This document shows, piece after piece, positions 7,049 to 15,593 of a stretch of DNA of 22,289 nt (position 1 is the first letter of the stretch; each line of letters starts with the position of its first letter). Position numbers and translations under genes: made by a program. Under the pieces are notes generated by a model. The model ran no database searches and was not told the DNA's origin. It saw only the letters and a list, made by a program, of their open reading frames with translations. The DNA lies in contig QENJ01000044.1 in NCBI GenBank assembly GCA_013374505.1, forward strand, positions 1 through 22,289, given 5' to 3'. This DNA comes from Candidatus Methanophagaceae archaeon (lineage in GTDB: Archaea > Halobacteriota > Syntropharchaeia > Alkanophagales > Methanospirareceae).

Positions 7049-7114
7049 GCCTGTTTTTGCGAAGTAAAATGGCGTAAGCATTTTTAGTAAAGGTTTTTTG
7101 CGAAGCAAAAAAAG
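7049..7114. other. Paired hairpins between ubiA-like and alaS (copy 1)
   Basis: Two related stem-loops share the core TTTTTGCGAAG[T/C]AAAA. The first is 7049-7073: GCC..TTTTTGC, loop GAA, GTAAAA..GGC. The second is 7094-7112: TTTTTTGC, loop GAA, GCAAAAAA, followed by pyrimidine-rich sequence. They sit in the 297-bp gap before alaS and may end the ubiA transcript. The same hairpins recur at +4832. Confidence 0.45.
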
Positions 7115-7213
7115 TTTCAGTTCGTCTTACTCACTTTTCCCGCTTCAATCTATAACCTTGACGCAACTACTTTTGCACAACTATTTTTACTCTCATCTGC
7201 ATCTTAAGTAAAT

Positions 7214-8929
7214 ATGGACAAAAGTGAATATCGCATCGAGTACTTCGAGGAGAACGGATTCGTACGGAAGGACTGCAAGAAATGCGGCTCGGGCTTCTGG
7301 TCTCGCGACCCAGACCGGGAGATCTGTGGTGATGCGCCCTGTGAAACTTACTCGTTTATCGGCAAGCCGATTTTTAAAGAGAAGACCGCGGACGAAATAC
7401 GCGAATCTTTTCTCGCGTTCTTCGAATCGCACGGGCACACGCGCCTGAAAAGGTATCCCGTAGTAGCACGGTGGCGAGACGACCTCTACCTGAACATCGC
7501 ATCAATATCGAATTTCCAGCCGTTTGTTACCTCCGGCAAAGTACCACCACCTGCGAACCCGCTCGTCATTTCACAACCTTGTATTCGACTCGAAGACCTC
7601 GAATCAATAGGTAAGAGCGGTCGTCATCTAACAACATTCGAGATGATGGGTCATCACGCATTCAATAAACGCGGTGTGGAAGAGCTTTACTGGAAGAACG
7701 ATACCGTGCGGTACTGCGATGAATATCTAAAGCAACTGGGTGTGGACATGGACCGTGTAACGTATAAAGAAGCGCCGTGGATGGGCGGCGGAAACGCAGG
7801 ACCGTGCCTTGAAGTGGTTACCGGCGGCTTGGAACTCGCGACTCTCGTCTTTATGGACTTAGAACTCACACAAAACGGTGGTGAGACGAACATAGAAGGG
7901 CAATGGTACAAGAAAATGGAGACCTACATCGTGGACACGGGCTACGGCCTGGAACGATTTGTATGGGCATCAAAAGGCACACCCACGGTGTATGATGCAA
8001 TATTCCCGGAAATGATACACGAGTTGCTGACCCTTGCCGGCCGTGAGCATCCGCTGGAAACTCACAGGGAACAGTTAATGGATATAGCGCGTTTGTCTGG
8101 AGTTATGAAGAAGAAAGAGATAGCGAAGAAGTTGAACATGACCCCCGACTTCGTTAAAACCGTAATAGAACCGATAGAGTCCGTTTATGCTGTTGCAGAC
8201 CACACGAGATGCTTAGCTTTCATGATTGCAGATGGTATCGTACCATCAAACGCGAAGGAGGGGTATCTGGCAAGGCTGGTTATACGGCGATCTTTCAGGA
8301 TGTTGAAAACATTAACAATTGATACGCCTCTTGAAGAACTCGTCATTTCGCATATAAAGTTATTACACAATTCGTTCCCTGAGCTAGAACAGTATGTTGA
8401 TAGAATCAGCGAAATTCTATCATTGGAGAAAAACCGGTACGAGGAGACACTGATAAAAGGCGAAAGGATCGCGAAGCAAAAGCTAAAGGAGTATAGAGCA
8501 ATAGGCAAAATGCCTCTTGATGCCTCGATAAATATATATGACACTCATGGCATACCACCGGAAGTTGTAGTTGAGATTGCATCCGAGTCAGGTGATGGCG
8601 TAGCGGTTGATATACCGGATGACTTCTATTCGCAAGTTGCAAAGATGCACGCAGAGGAGAAGAAGGGCGAGGTAGATCCGGTTGTGGTGAGCCAGAAAGA
8701 GCGGACGAAAACGTTACCGAAGACGTTGAAATTGTATTATGATAAACCCACCGAGACCGAATTTGAAGCTACCGTTCTGGATACTTTTGATGACTTTATC
8801 GTGCTGGACAAAACGCTATTTTATCCCGAAGGTGGTGGACAACCCGCGGATACTGGAGTTCTGACTACTTTCGCGGGGACTGACGGTACCGAGCTAAGAG
8901 TAGAAGATGTCTTGAGTGTGGACGGGTAA
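7214..8929 (+). pseudogene. alaS: Truncated alanyl-tRNA synthetase lacking the editing and C-Ala domains
   Basis: 571 codons identical to the first 569-570 codons of the full alaS at 12046, then the duplication junction places GGG TAA directly after Val-Asp. Kept: the archaeal N-terminal Cys cluster (C-x2-C...CGD-x2-C), the class II aminoacylation core and the tRNA-recognition helices, plus the first strands of the editing barrel including FYPEGGGQPADTG (536-548). Lost: the editing zinc site HxxxH...CxxxH, the linker coiled coil and the DHHA1 oligomerisation domain. Shortened catalytic fragments of bacterial AlaS are known to charge tRNA, so this product could be active but unable to clear mischarged Ser or Gly, or it could misfold. 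The full 5' flank is present, so it should be transcribed. It may also be an assembly product. Confidence 0.85.
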
Positions 8930-9071
8930 ATATGGCGCTAGAAAAGGTTTAAGCGCTAAGAAAACTCGATTCCAACGTTTAGGAACAAGAACTGAGCTAA
9001 CCTATATTTCATCAGTGGGTTTCAAGGAGGGTGAGAAGGAGGGTGAGCACATTGTCCATAAATACAGCTAA
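8922..9071 (+). pseudogene. 3' fragment (codons 134-182) of the 182-aa gene
   Basis: Copy 2 retains only the last 49 codons of the first operon gene, with no start codon or promoter of its own and in a different frame from the alaS fragment it is joined to. It carries the single base difference between the two units, which changes codon 159 from Pro (CCA) to Leu (CTA). Its 3' end still overlaps the start and Shine-Dalgarno of the next gene. Confidence 0.8.
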
Positions 9072-9975
9072 TGGAAATGACTTAATTCGTAAATGCACTG
9101 AAACCTCATGGTATGCAGTATCCATACATAAAATGGCTGAGGGGACAAAAAAACGGAAAAAAGCGAACGAACTAGGATATGATACAACTAGACTTCTTCT
9201 AGAACTTCTTCGCAAGGGTAATTCCGACATTGCGATAGAGATTAGTATGACTGCTATTCAAATGTTTTTTGATGGTCATAATTACCACCAAGTGCTATCA
9301 TGCATTGAAAGGTTGAGGGGTCTATTTGAAGGCTCTCGACTCGAAGAGGATGTAGTTGATTTTGAAACTTTAGCAAAAAATGCTTTAGGAAAAACTGATA
9401 CAAGAACAAAAGAGGATAGGATAGATGTCCTATATAGCTTAGTTTGGGAAAAGGGTAGTCTTGGGACTTCGGATGCAATGAAGTTTTATAAAGAGCGAAC
9501 TCAATCAACAATTAGTGAACCAACCCTTGTTTCTTACTGTAAGATGCTTAAATTTGAGCAAAGAATTCTTTCGTTTGGGGGACCCACCGGCAGACCTATT
9601 GAAATGTTCCCAAATAATTCAGTTTCTTTGAATAGAGAAGGCACCTACAATAGGGTGAACTTTTTTGAGGGGGTTTTAAAGGCGAAAAGCAACTTATTCG
9701 ATCCAATCTGGGATGTCCCTCGTAGGAAAAATGCTCGCGTATACGAGGTTGAGAATGGAAATGATCCCCGTGTTTTTGCATTAATCGAACCTGGCAAATC
9801 AATTCCCCCTAAATTTAAGGACTTGGGTGGCATTTCAAAGATATACACAAAGTTAGGTGTTGAAGGAACGCTGCACCCTATAAAATCAATGCCGGAATTC
9901 GGGTTCAAGCTTATTGAAGACATAAAGGATGCAGATTTCTTAAGTGAATGTAAAGTACGACCAGTGGGGATATAA
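9052..9975 (+). CDS. Unrecognised ~307-aa protein with winged-helix-like segment (copy 2)
   Basis: Identical in protein sequence to the gene at 4220-5143, with the same TTG start reasoning and the same AAGGAGG. The difference is context. Its native promoter and intact first gene are missing; upstream is the truncated alaS, so expression would depend on read-through from that gene. Its stop overlaps the next ATG as TAATG. Confidence 0.65.
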   Translation: MSINTANGNDLIRKCTETSWYAVSIHKMAEGTKKRKKANELGYDTTRLLLELLRKGNSDIAIEISMTAIQMFFDGHNYHQVLSCIERLRGLFEGSRLEEDVVDFETLAKNALGKTDTRTKEDRIDVLYSLVWEKGSLGTSDAMKFYKERTQSTISEPTLVSYCKMLKFEQRILSFGGPTGRPIEMFPNNSVSLNREGTYNRVNFFEGVLKAKSNLFDPIWDVPRRKNARVYEVENGNDPRVFALIEPGKSIPPKFKDLGGISKIYTKLGVEGTLHPIKSMPEFGFKLIEDIKDADFLSECKVRPVGI

Positions 9976-10730
9976 TGAGCGAACCGATTAAAAGTGTGGG
10001 GATCAAGCGAGCATACTTAGCGCGTTTATACTCTTTGTGCTTGAACTTTGCAGAGGATGATGTTTCAGTAATTATAGTAAACAGTACTATCACTTTTGGA
10101 GGGATGAGCCCTAAATCTTCGTTTGAACTGTCTATCCGAACTCTTGATAGAAATTTATTTGACTTTTCTGTATCCCCTACTAAAGAACAGGCAAGCATCC
10201 AGTTTACAGTTTCTAAAAACGATTTTTCTAAAATACTTGCTCCATTTTCAAAGAGAGGGGGGCGTGAACAACCAAAGAAAGACACAGACATGGTTTCTTT
10301 AGAGATTATGGAATCTGGCATAAGATTCCTTCAAAGTAAGTTTTACCATGAGAGTGAGGAAATCAATGCGAAGGTAGGAGATGGGACGTGGCTTCCTTTG
10401 CCAAGCGAAGCTTGGGAATTCTCTGTTTCTCCAGATATATTCTCAGAATACATTCTTAGAATGACGGCATCTGGAGGGCCAACGATTAAGTTTAAACAAG
10501 AAGGAAGTACGTTATGGGTTATTAGCGATGCCGGTAGGGAAAAGCTTCCACTGCAAGCATCAAAACATCTTAACTGCGAGATAGACGTCAGCAGAATGAC
10601 TTTAATGAAAGTGAGGGAATGTTTGAAGGATTATGAATTTGCTAAAGTGGGCGTCCAGGATTTCTTTTTGATGATAGAGGGACATTGGAAGCAAGGCATC
10701 TGTAAATGGAAACTTGAGGCGATTTTATGA
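9975..10730 (+). CDS. Divergent PCNA-like sliding-clamp protein (copy 2)
   Basis: Identical to the 251-aa protein at 5143-5898, where the clamp-like features are described. In copy 2 it is still coupled to the ~307-aa gene but separated from an intact 182-aa partner. If the three proteins act together, this copy would change their stoichiometry in favour of the second and third. Confidence 0.6.
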   Translation: MSEPIKSVGIKRAYLARLYSLCLNFAEDDVSVIIVNSTITFGGMSPKSSFELSIRTLDRNLFDFSVSPTKEQASIQFTVSKNDFSKILAPFSKRGGREQPKKDTDMVSLEIMESGIRFLQSKFYHESEEINAKVGDGTWLPLPSEAWEFSVSPDIFSEYILRMTASGGPTIKFKQEGSTLWVISDAGREKLPLQASKHLNCEIDVSRMTLMKVRECLKDYEFAKVGVQDFFLMIEGHWKQGICKWKLEAIL

Positions 10731-10794
10731 ACATTTGAGTTCCTTTCTTGTTTTTTATTCCAGTATCCCACATAAGTTCATAACACAAAAGAAG

Positions 10795-11748
10795 ATGACC
10801 CGAAATACATTAGCCGGCTGGGTAGAGCTATCGGGCTTCCCAAAATTCACAACCACCCTGATTCCGTTTCTCTTAGGAGCCGTCTTAGCCTGGCATGAAG
10901 GGTACGTCATTGACATGCCTGTACTCGCAGTCTCATTTATTGCGGTATTCTTGCTAACGAATTTCTGTTTCGTGCTCAATGCGTGCAGCGTATATGCAGA
11001 TTTGAAACAAAAAGGGGTGATTTTTCAGGTAGAAGGTGCAAACTCGCTTCATTCTACCGCGGTCAGCGGAAGGTTCAACGCACTTGAGAACGGGCTAATA
11101 TCGGTGAAGCATGCAGTAACTGGTGCTTATCTATGCGTATTGGTAGCATTACCTTTAAGTGTGCTGTTATGGCTGCCGCTCAACACCGGACCACTGACGA
11201 TGCCACTCGGGCTCGTGGGTATAATCATTGCATATTCATATTCACGGGGACCGCGGCTATCTTATCACTGCTTGGGCGAATTAGCTTTAACTATCGGTGT
11301 AGCATGGCTAACGGTCTTCAGCGGTTATTATTTGCAGGCGCACCAGGTGAGCTGGCTCCCAACTATAGTTGCCTTACCCTGGATGATAGATGCGTTCAAG
11401 CTGAAATTGACACGTGAACTACCGGATTTCGAGTACGACAGCCTGATAAACCGTAATACGCTGGCTATTCGATTGGGTAAGGAGCTAACGGCAAAACTTT
11501 GCCTGCCCCTGACGCTCTGTTCATGGGCTGCTTTCATTCCACTTCTATGGCTCGGTGTCCCTTACTATAGTCTCCTGCTTTTAACCTTTCCCATGTTCTA
11601 TACGGCAAAGAGCGTAATTTTAATGCACCGTGGTGACTGGAAAAACCGGGACGGGCTCCGTACTATAACGAAAAAAGCATTCACCGGGATGATTTTGATT
11701 CCCGTTGCGCTTATAGGGATTTTTGTTATTACGATTTTAATAGGTTAG
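10795..11748 (+). CDS. UbiA-family prenyltransferase, MenA-like (copy 2)
   Basis: Identical to the enzyme at 5963-6916, including the D-x3-D motif and the degenerate first motif with Ser65. It lies upstream of the complete alaS, which is the ancestral right-hand arrangement. Confidence 0.83.
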   Translation: MTRNTLAGWVELSGFPKFTTTLIPFLLGAVLAWHEGYVIDMPVLAVSFIAVFLLTNFCFVLNACSVYADLKQKGVIFQVEGANSLHSTAVSGRFNALENGLISVKHAVTGAYLCVLVALPLSVLLWLPLNTGPLTMPLGLVGIIIAYSYSRGPRLSYHCLGELALTIGVAWLTVFSGYYLQAHQVSWLPTIVALPWMIDAFKLKLTRELPDFEYDSLINRNTLAIRLGKELTAKLCLPLTLCSWAAFIPLLWLGVPYYSLLLLTFPMFYTAKSVILMHRGDWKNRDGLRTITKKAFTGMILIPVALIGIFVITILIG

Positions 11749-11851
11749 AATTATTATAAGCACGATCTTCTTTTTCATTCTTAGGCACCTTAACATTTTC
11801 TCGGTCATTGTAAACTTCTTCAATCTTATCTGCGAGCTTATCAAGGAGTTC
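11729..11851 (-). pseudogene. Possible gene remnant on minus strand (copy 2)
   Basis: Exact copy of the 40-codon start-less stretch at 6897-7019, carried along by the duplication. Same low confidence. Confidence 0.22.
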
Positions 11852-11880
11852 CTACGTATTCAACAGAATTCGCTTTTTTG

Positions 11881-11946
11881 GCCTGTTTTTGCGAAGTAAA
11901 ATGGCGTAAGCATTTTTAGTAAAGGTTTTTTGCGAAGCAAAAAAAG
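11881..11946. other. Paired hairpins between ubiA-like and alaS (copy 2)
   Basis: Exact copy of the two GAA-loop hairpins at 7049-7114, here upstream of the intact alaS in the 297-bp gap after ubiA-like copy 2. Confidence 0.45.
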
Positions 11947-12045
11947 TTTCAGTTCGTCTTACTCACTTTTCCCGCTTCAATCTATAACCTTGACGCAACT
12001 ACTTTTGCACAACTATTTTTACTCTCATCTGCATCTTAAGTAAAT

Positions 12046-14805
12046 ATGGACAAAAGTGAATATCGCATCGAGTACTTCGAGGAGAACGGATTCGTACGGA
12101 AGGACTGCAAGAAATGCGGCTCGGGCTTCTGGTCTCGCGACCCAGACCGGGAGATCTGTGGTGATGCGCCCTGTGAAACTTACTCGTTTATCGGCAAGCC
12201 GATTTTTAAAGAGAAGACCGCGGACGAAATACGCGAATCTTTTCTCGCGTTCTTCGAATCGCACGGGCACACGCGCCTGAAAAGGTATCCCGTAGTAGCA
12301 CGGTGGCGAGACGACCTCTACCTGAACATCGCATCAATATCGAATTTCCAGCCGTTTGTTACCTCCGGCAAAGTACCACCACCTGCGAACCCGCTCGTCA
12401 TTTCACAACCTTGTATTCGACTCGAAGACCTCGAATCAATAGGTAAGAGCGGTCGTCATCTAACAACATTCGAGATGATGGGTCATCACGCATTCAATAA
12501 ACGCGGTGTGGAAGAGCTTTACTGGAAGAACGATACCGTGCGGTACTGCGATGAATATCTAAAGCAACTGGGTGTGGACATGGACCGTGTAACGTATAAA
12601 GAAGCGCCGTGGATGGGCGGCGGAAACGCAGGACCGTGCCTTGAAGTGGTTACCGGCGGCTTGGAACTCGCGACTCTCGTCTTTATGGACTTAGAACTCA
12701 CACAAAACGGTGGTGAGACGAACATAGAAGGGCAATGGTACAAGAAAATGGAGACCTACATCGTGGACACGGGCTACGGCCTGGAACGATTTGTATGGGC
12801 ATCAAAAGGCACACCCACGGTGTATGATGCAATATTCCCGGAAATGATACACGAGTTGCTGACCCTTGCCGGCCGTGAGCATCCGCTGGAAACTCACAGG
12901 GAACAGTTAATGGATATAGCGCGTTTGTCTGGAGTTATGAAGAAGAAAGAGATAGCGAAGAAGTTGAACATGACCCCCGACTTCGTTAAAACCGTAATAG
13001 AACCGATAGAGTCCGTTTATGCTGTTGCAGACCACACGAGATGCTTAGCTTTCATGATTGCAGATGGTATCGTACCATCAAACGCGAAGGAGGGGTATCT
13101 GGCAAGGCTGGTTATACGGCGATCTTTCAGGATGTTGAAAACATTAACAATTGATACGCCTCTTGAAGAACTCGTCATTTCGCATATAAAGTTATTACAC
13201 AATTCGTTCCCTGAGCTAGAACAGTATGTTGATAGAATCAGCGAAATTCTATCATTGGAGAAAAACCGGTACGAGGAGACACTGATAAAAGGCGAAAGGA
13301 TCGCGAAGCAAAAGCTAAAGGAGTATAGAGCAATAGGCAAAATGCCTCTTGATGCCTCGATAAATATATATGACACTCATGGCATACCACCGGAAGTTGT
13401 AGTTGAGATTGCATCCGAGTCAGGTGATGGCGTAGCGGTTGATATACCGGATGACTTCTATTCGCAAGTTGCAAAGATGCACGCAGAGGAGAAGAAGGGC
13501 GAGGTAGATCCGGTTGTGGTGAGCCAGAAAGAGCGGACGAAAACGTTACCGAAGACGTTGAAATTGTATTATGATAAACCCACCGAGACCGAATTTGAAG
13601 CTACCGTTCTGGATACTTTTGATGACTTTATCGTGCTGGACAAAACGCTATTTTATCCCGAAGGTGGTGGACAACCCGCGGATACTGGAGTTCTGACTAC
13701 TTTCGCGGGGACTGACGGTACCGAGCTAAGAGTAGAAGATGTCTTGAGTGTGGACGGTGTGATCCTGCATAAGGTCGCAGGAGCGGCAAATAGCATTGAT
13801 AAAGGTGCTTCAGTGCGCGGAAGAATAGATTACCAGAGGCGGATGGCACATGTTCGGCATCATACCGCTACACATATCGTGCTATGGGCAGCACGAACTG
13901 TATTGGGTGGTCATGTATGGCAAGCGGGTGCGCAAAAAGGAGTAGATAGGTCTCGGATTGATATAACGCATTTCAAAAGAATATCCCGCGAAGAAAGAAG
14001 TGAGATAGAAATGCTCGCTAATAAAATGGTCATGCGTGATGAGGTAATTGGCGTGCATATAGAAGAAAAAAACGAGGCGGAGAAGAAATATGGCTTTTGC
14101 CTTTATCAAGGTGGCGTGCCTGCGAGTAAAGAGATAAGGATTGTGCAAATAGGTGCGGGTGAGGACGTGCAAGCATGTGCGGGGACGCACTGTTCAAAGA
14201 CGGGTGAGGTTGGGCCGATAAAAATATTGCGTACCGAGCGAATACAGGATGGTATCGAGCGTTTGTGGTATTCAGCGGGAGAAGCTGCAGTTAGAGCGAT
14301 ACAAGCACGCGAAGAGCTGATAAGTAAATCGGCTGCGATTTTGAGGGTACCGCAAGAAAAGTTACCGGCAACTGTGGCGCGGTTCTTTGACGAGTGGAAA
14401 CAGTTAAAGAAGGATAACGAGAGGTTGCGCGAGGAGCTAGCGGAGTTACGTGTGGGGTGGTTGAAAGGACGTGCAACAGTTATAAACGGTATGAATGTGA
14501 TTGCCGATGTTTTGCCGGACGCCGATAAGAAAGGGCTGATGAAAATAGCGGCTCAGCTTGCAGAAGCGGAGTTCTTAACGATATTGATGAGCAAACAGGA
14601 TAAACATGTATCGGTCGTATCCTCGGTTCCCGCTATTCATAAAGCACGTATAGGCGCGTCCGTGGTGGTGAAACGAGTCTGTGAAGTGCTTGATGGCGGC
14701 GGTGGGGGCACGCCTGAGATAGCACAAGGTGGCGGTGAAAATGTAGCCAATATAGAAGAAGCGTTATTAGCCGGGTTGCGTGTAGTGGAAGAGGAAAGTT
14801 TATAA
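12046..14805 (+). CDS. alaS: Alanine--tRNA ligase, full length (archaeal type)
   Basis: 919-aa class II synthetase that charges tRNA-Ala and hydrolyses mischarged Ser- or Gly-tRNA-Ala. Domain order: N-terminal archaeal Cys cluster (residues 20-43); aminoacylation core with FLAFFESHGHTRLKRYPV, RLEDLESIGKSGRHLTTFEMMGHH and the VDTGYGLERFVWASKG motif; tRNA-recognition helices; editing domain with FYPEGGGQPADTG and zinc residues His606, His610, Cys711 and His715; a coiled coil near 785-805; and C-terminal DHHA1 with the Gly-rich GGGGGTPEIAQGGGEN. The length is normal for archaeal AlaS (~900 aa). The first ~569 codons are duplicated at 7214. TrkA-like follows after 27 nt. Confidence 0.97.
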   Translation: MDKSEYRIEYFEENGFVRKDCKKCGSGFWSRDPDREICGDAPCETYSFIGKPIFKEKTADEIRESFLAFFESHGHTRLKRYPVVARWRDDLYLNIASISNFQPFVTSGKVPPPANPLVISQPCIRLEDLESIGKSGRHLTTFEMMGHHAFNKRGVEELYWKNDTVRYCDEYLKQLGVDMDRVTYKEAPWMGGGNAGPCLEVVTGGLELATLVFMDLELTQNGGETNIEGQWYKKMETYIVDTGYGLERFVWASKGTPTVYDAIFPEMIHELLTLAGREHPLETHREQLMDIARLSGVMKKKEIAKKLNMTPDFVKTVIEPIESVYAVADHTRCLAFMIADGIVPSNAKEGYLARLVIRRSFRMLKTLTIDTPLEELVISHIKLLHNSFPELEQYVDRISEILSLEKNRYEETLIKGERIAKQKLKEYRAIGKMPLDASINIYDTHGIPPEVVVEIASESGDGVAVDIPDDFYSQVAKMHAEEKKGEVDPVVVSQKERTKTLPKTLKLYYDKPTETEFEATVLDTFDDFIVLDKTLFYPEGGGQPADTGVLTTFAGTDGTELRVEDVLSVDGVILHKVAGAANSIDKGASVRGRIDYQRRMAHVRHHTATHIVLWAARTVLGGHVWQAGAQKGVDRSRIDITHFKRISREERSEIEMLANKMVMRDEVIGVHIEEKNEAEKKYGFCLYQGGVPASKEIRIVQIGAGEDVQACAGTHCSKTGEVGPIKILRTERIQDGIERLWYSAGEAAVRAIQAREELISKSAAILRVPQEKLPATVARFFDEWKQLKKDNERLREELAELRVGWLKGRATVINGMNVIADVLPDADKKGLMKIAAQLAEAEFLTILMSKQDKHVSVVSSVPAIHKARIGASVVVKRVCEVLDGGGGGTPEIAQGGGENVANIEEALLAGLRVVEEESL

Positions 14806-14807
14806 AG
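14794..14807 (+). promoter_or_regulatory. TATA-like box for the TrkA-like gene, within the end of alaS
   Basis: AAGTTTATAAAG lies across the alaS stop, 27-35 nt before the next ATG, the position expected for a leaderless archaeal transcript. This suggests the TrkA-like gene has its own promoter rather than depending only on alaS read-through. Confidence 0.4.
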
Positions 14808-14832
14808 AAGATATAGTAACCTTAACAGAGTA

Positions 14833-15483
14833 ATGTATCTGATAATAGTAGGGTTAGGAGGAATAGGCAAAAACTTAGTTAATATAGCATCGAAAGATAA
14901 GAATGACGTGGTTGTCATAGACGAGGACGAGAAGAGATGCCGCGAGGTAGCGTCAAAATACGATGTTCTAACGATAGCCGGCGATGCCACCGAGAAGTCA
15001 ACCCTGGAAGAAGCAGAAGCGAGCCGAGCGCACGCGCTTATTGCCACTACTTCTGACGACGCTGCGAATTTGATGATGGCACTAACGGCGAAGGGGCTGG
15101 GCACGAAGAAGGCGGTTGCGGTAGTAAACCAGGAAGAGCATGTAGAGATGTTCAAGGAGGCGGGCATCTATCTGTTTGAAAATCCGGATATGACCGTTGC
15201 GAGTCATCTGTATTTTTCGGTGAAACGACCGAAGATAAAAGATTTCCTTACGGTAAGTGGCGGAAAGGCGGAGATATTTGAGGTGGTTGTCACGGATAGA
15301 TCCAGAACCGTGGGTAAGAAGCTGTCGAAGTTGCGAATTAAGCAGGGGATAGTAGTTGCGATAGAGCGAAATGGTGAGATAGTACTGCCAATGGGCGATA
15401 CGATATTCGAACTACATGACCTCGTGACCATATTTGCGAAGACGCAAAATGTGGATAAGATAAGTCAGCTTTTTGCGCCTTAA
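14833..15483 (+). CDS. TrkA-like RCK/KTN potassium-channel regulatory protein
   Basis: 216-aa cytoplasmic protein that binds NAD(H) or another nucleotide and gates a K+ transporter or channel. The N-terminal Rossmann half has GLGGIG (7-12) and the acidic residues IDEDE (29-33) that contact ribose, plus GDATEKSTLEEA. The C-terminal half (about 140-216) is an RCK_C/TrkA_C domain (KLSKLRIKQGIVVAIERNGEIVLPMGD). The length corresponds to one RCK unit, as in Ktr/TrkA single-domain proteins. No membrane partner (TrkH/KtrB) is seen nearby, so it may serve a transporter encoded elsewhere. Confidence 0.9.
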   Translation: MYLIIVGLGGIGKNLVNIASKDKNDVVVIDEDEKRCREVASKYDVLTIAGDATEKSTLEEAEASRAHALIATTSDDAANLMMALTAKGLGTKKAVAVVNQEEHVEMFKEAGIYLFENPDMTVASHLYFSVKRPKIKDFLTVSGGKAEIFEVVVTDRSRTVGKKLSKLRIKQGIVVAIERNGEIVLPMGDTIFELHDLVTIFAKTQNVDKISQLFAP

Positions 15484-15492
15484 ACCTTATAG

Positions 15493-15515
15493 CCTGTTCG
15501 GGCTTATGCAACAGG
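15493..15515 (+). terminator. Weak hairpin after the TrkA-like gene
   Basis: CCTGT (15493-15497) pairs with ACAGG (15511-15515) across a 13-nt loop, ten nt after the TrkA-like stop. Only 5 bp, with a T-run about 24 nt later. A possible terminator, low confidence. Confidence 0.25.
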
Positions 15516-15593
15516 AATTAAAACCCGGTTCAAAAGTACTTTTTGTTTATAGTGTGTGGCGCAAATGAAGGCGTTGCTACAAGGAAAAATAAT

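Larger units (their letters stand above)
4090..8921. repeat. Tandem duplication, copy 1 (4832 bp unit)
   Basis: Every base compared from 4090 onward recurs exactly 4832 nt later up to the right edge, except one substitution: C at 4166 and T at 8998. The match fails immediately to the left (4089 A versus 8921 G). The unit starts with ACGG, which also starts copy 2 (8922-8925) and abuts the end of copy 2 (13754-13757), a 4-nt microhomology. There are no insertion-sequence ends, target duplications or transposase at the edges. The unit carries the 3' part of the 182-aa gene, the ~307-aa gene, the clamp-like gene, ubiA-like and the 5' 62% of alaS. Confidence 0.95.
8922..13757. repeat. Tandem duplication, copy 2 (4832 bp unit plus 4-nt microhomology)
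   Basis: Second unit, directly abutting copy 1 with no spacer. The unit proper is 8922-13753 and the ACGG at 13754-13757 matches the start of each unit; the match to copy 1 stops at 13758 (T versus G at 8926). Only one difference from copy 1 was found (T8998 versus C4166). The left side lies in a new fusion (alaS joined to the 182-aa gene fragment), while the right side continues into intact alaS, so the ancestral order was 182-aa gene, ~307-aa gene, clamp, ubiA-like, alaS. Confidence 0.95.

Noticed and set aside
4090..13757. Composite transposon or integrated plasmid as the cause of the 4.8-kb repeat
   Set aside because: No transposase, recombinase, terminal inverted repeats or target duplication at the edges, and the breakpoints lie inside two unrelated coding regions.
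15495..15509. 15-nt similarity (TGTTCGGGCTTAYGC) between the TrkA/HD intergenic region and the attC-like element at 21791
   Set aside because: Too short, with no GCCTAAC/GTTAGGC boxes around 15495; treated as coincidence.
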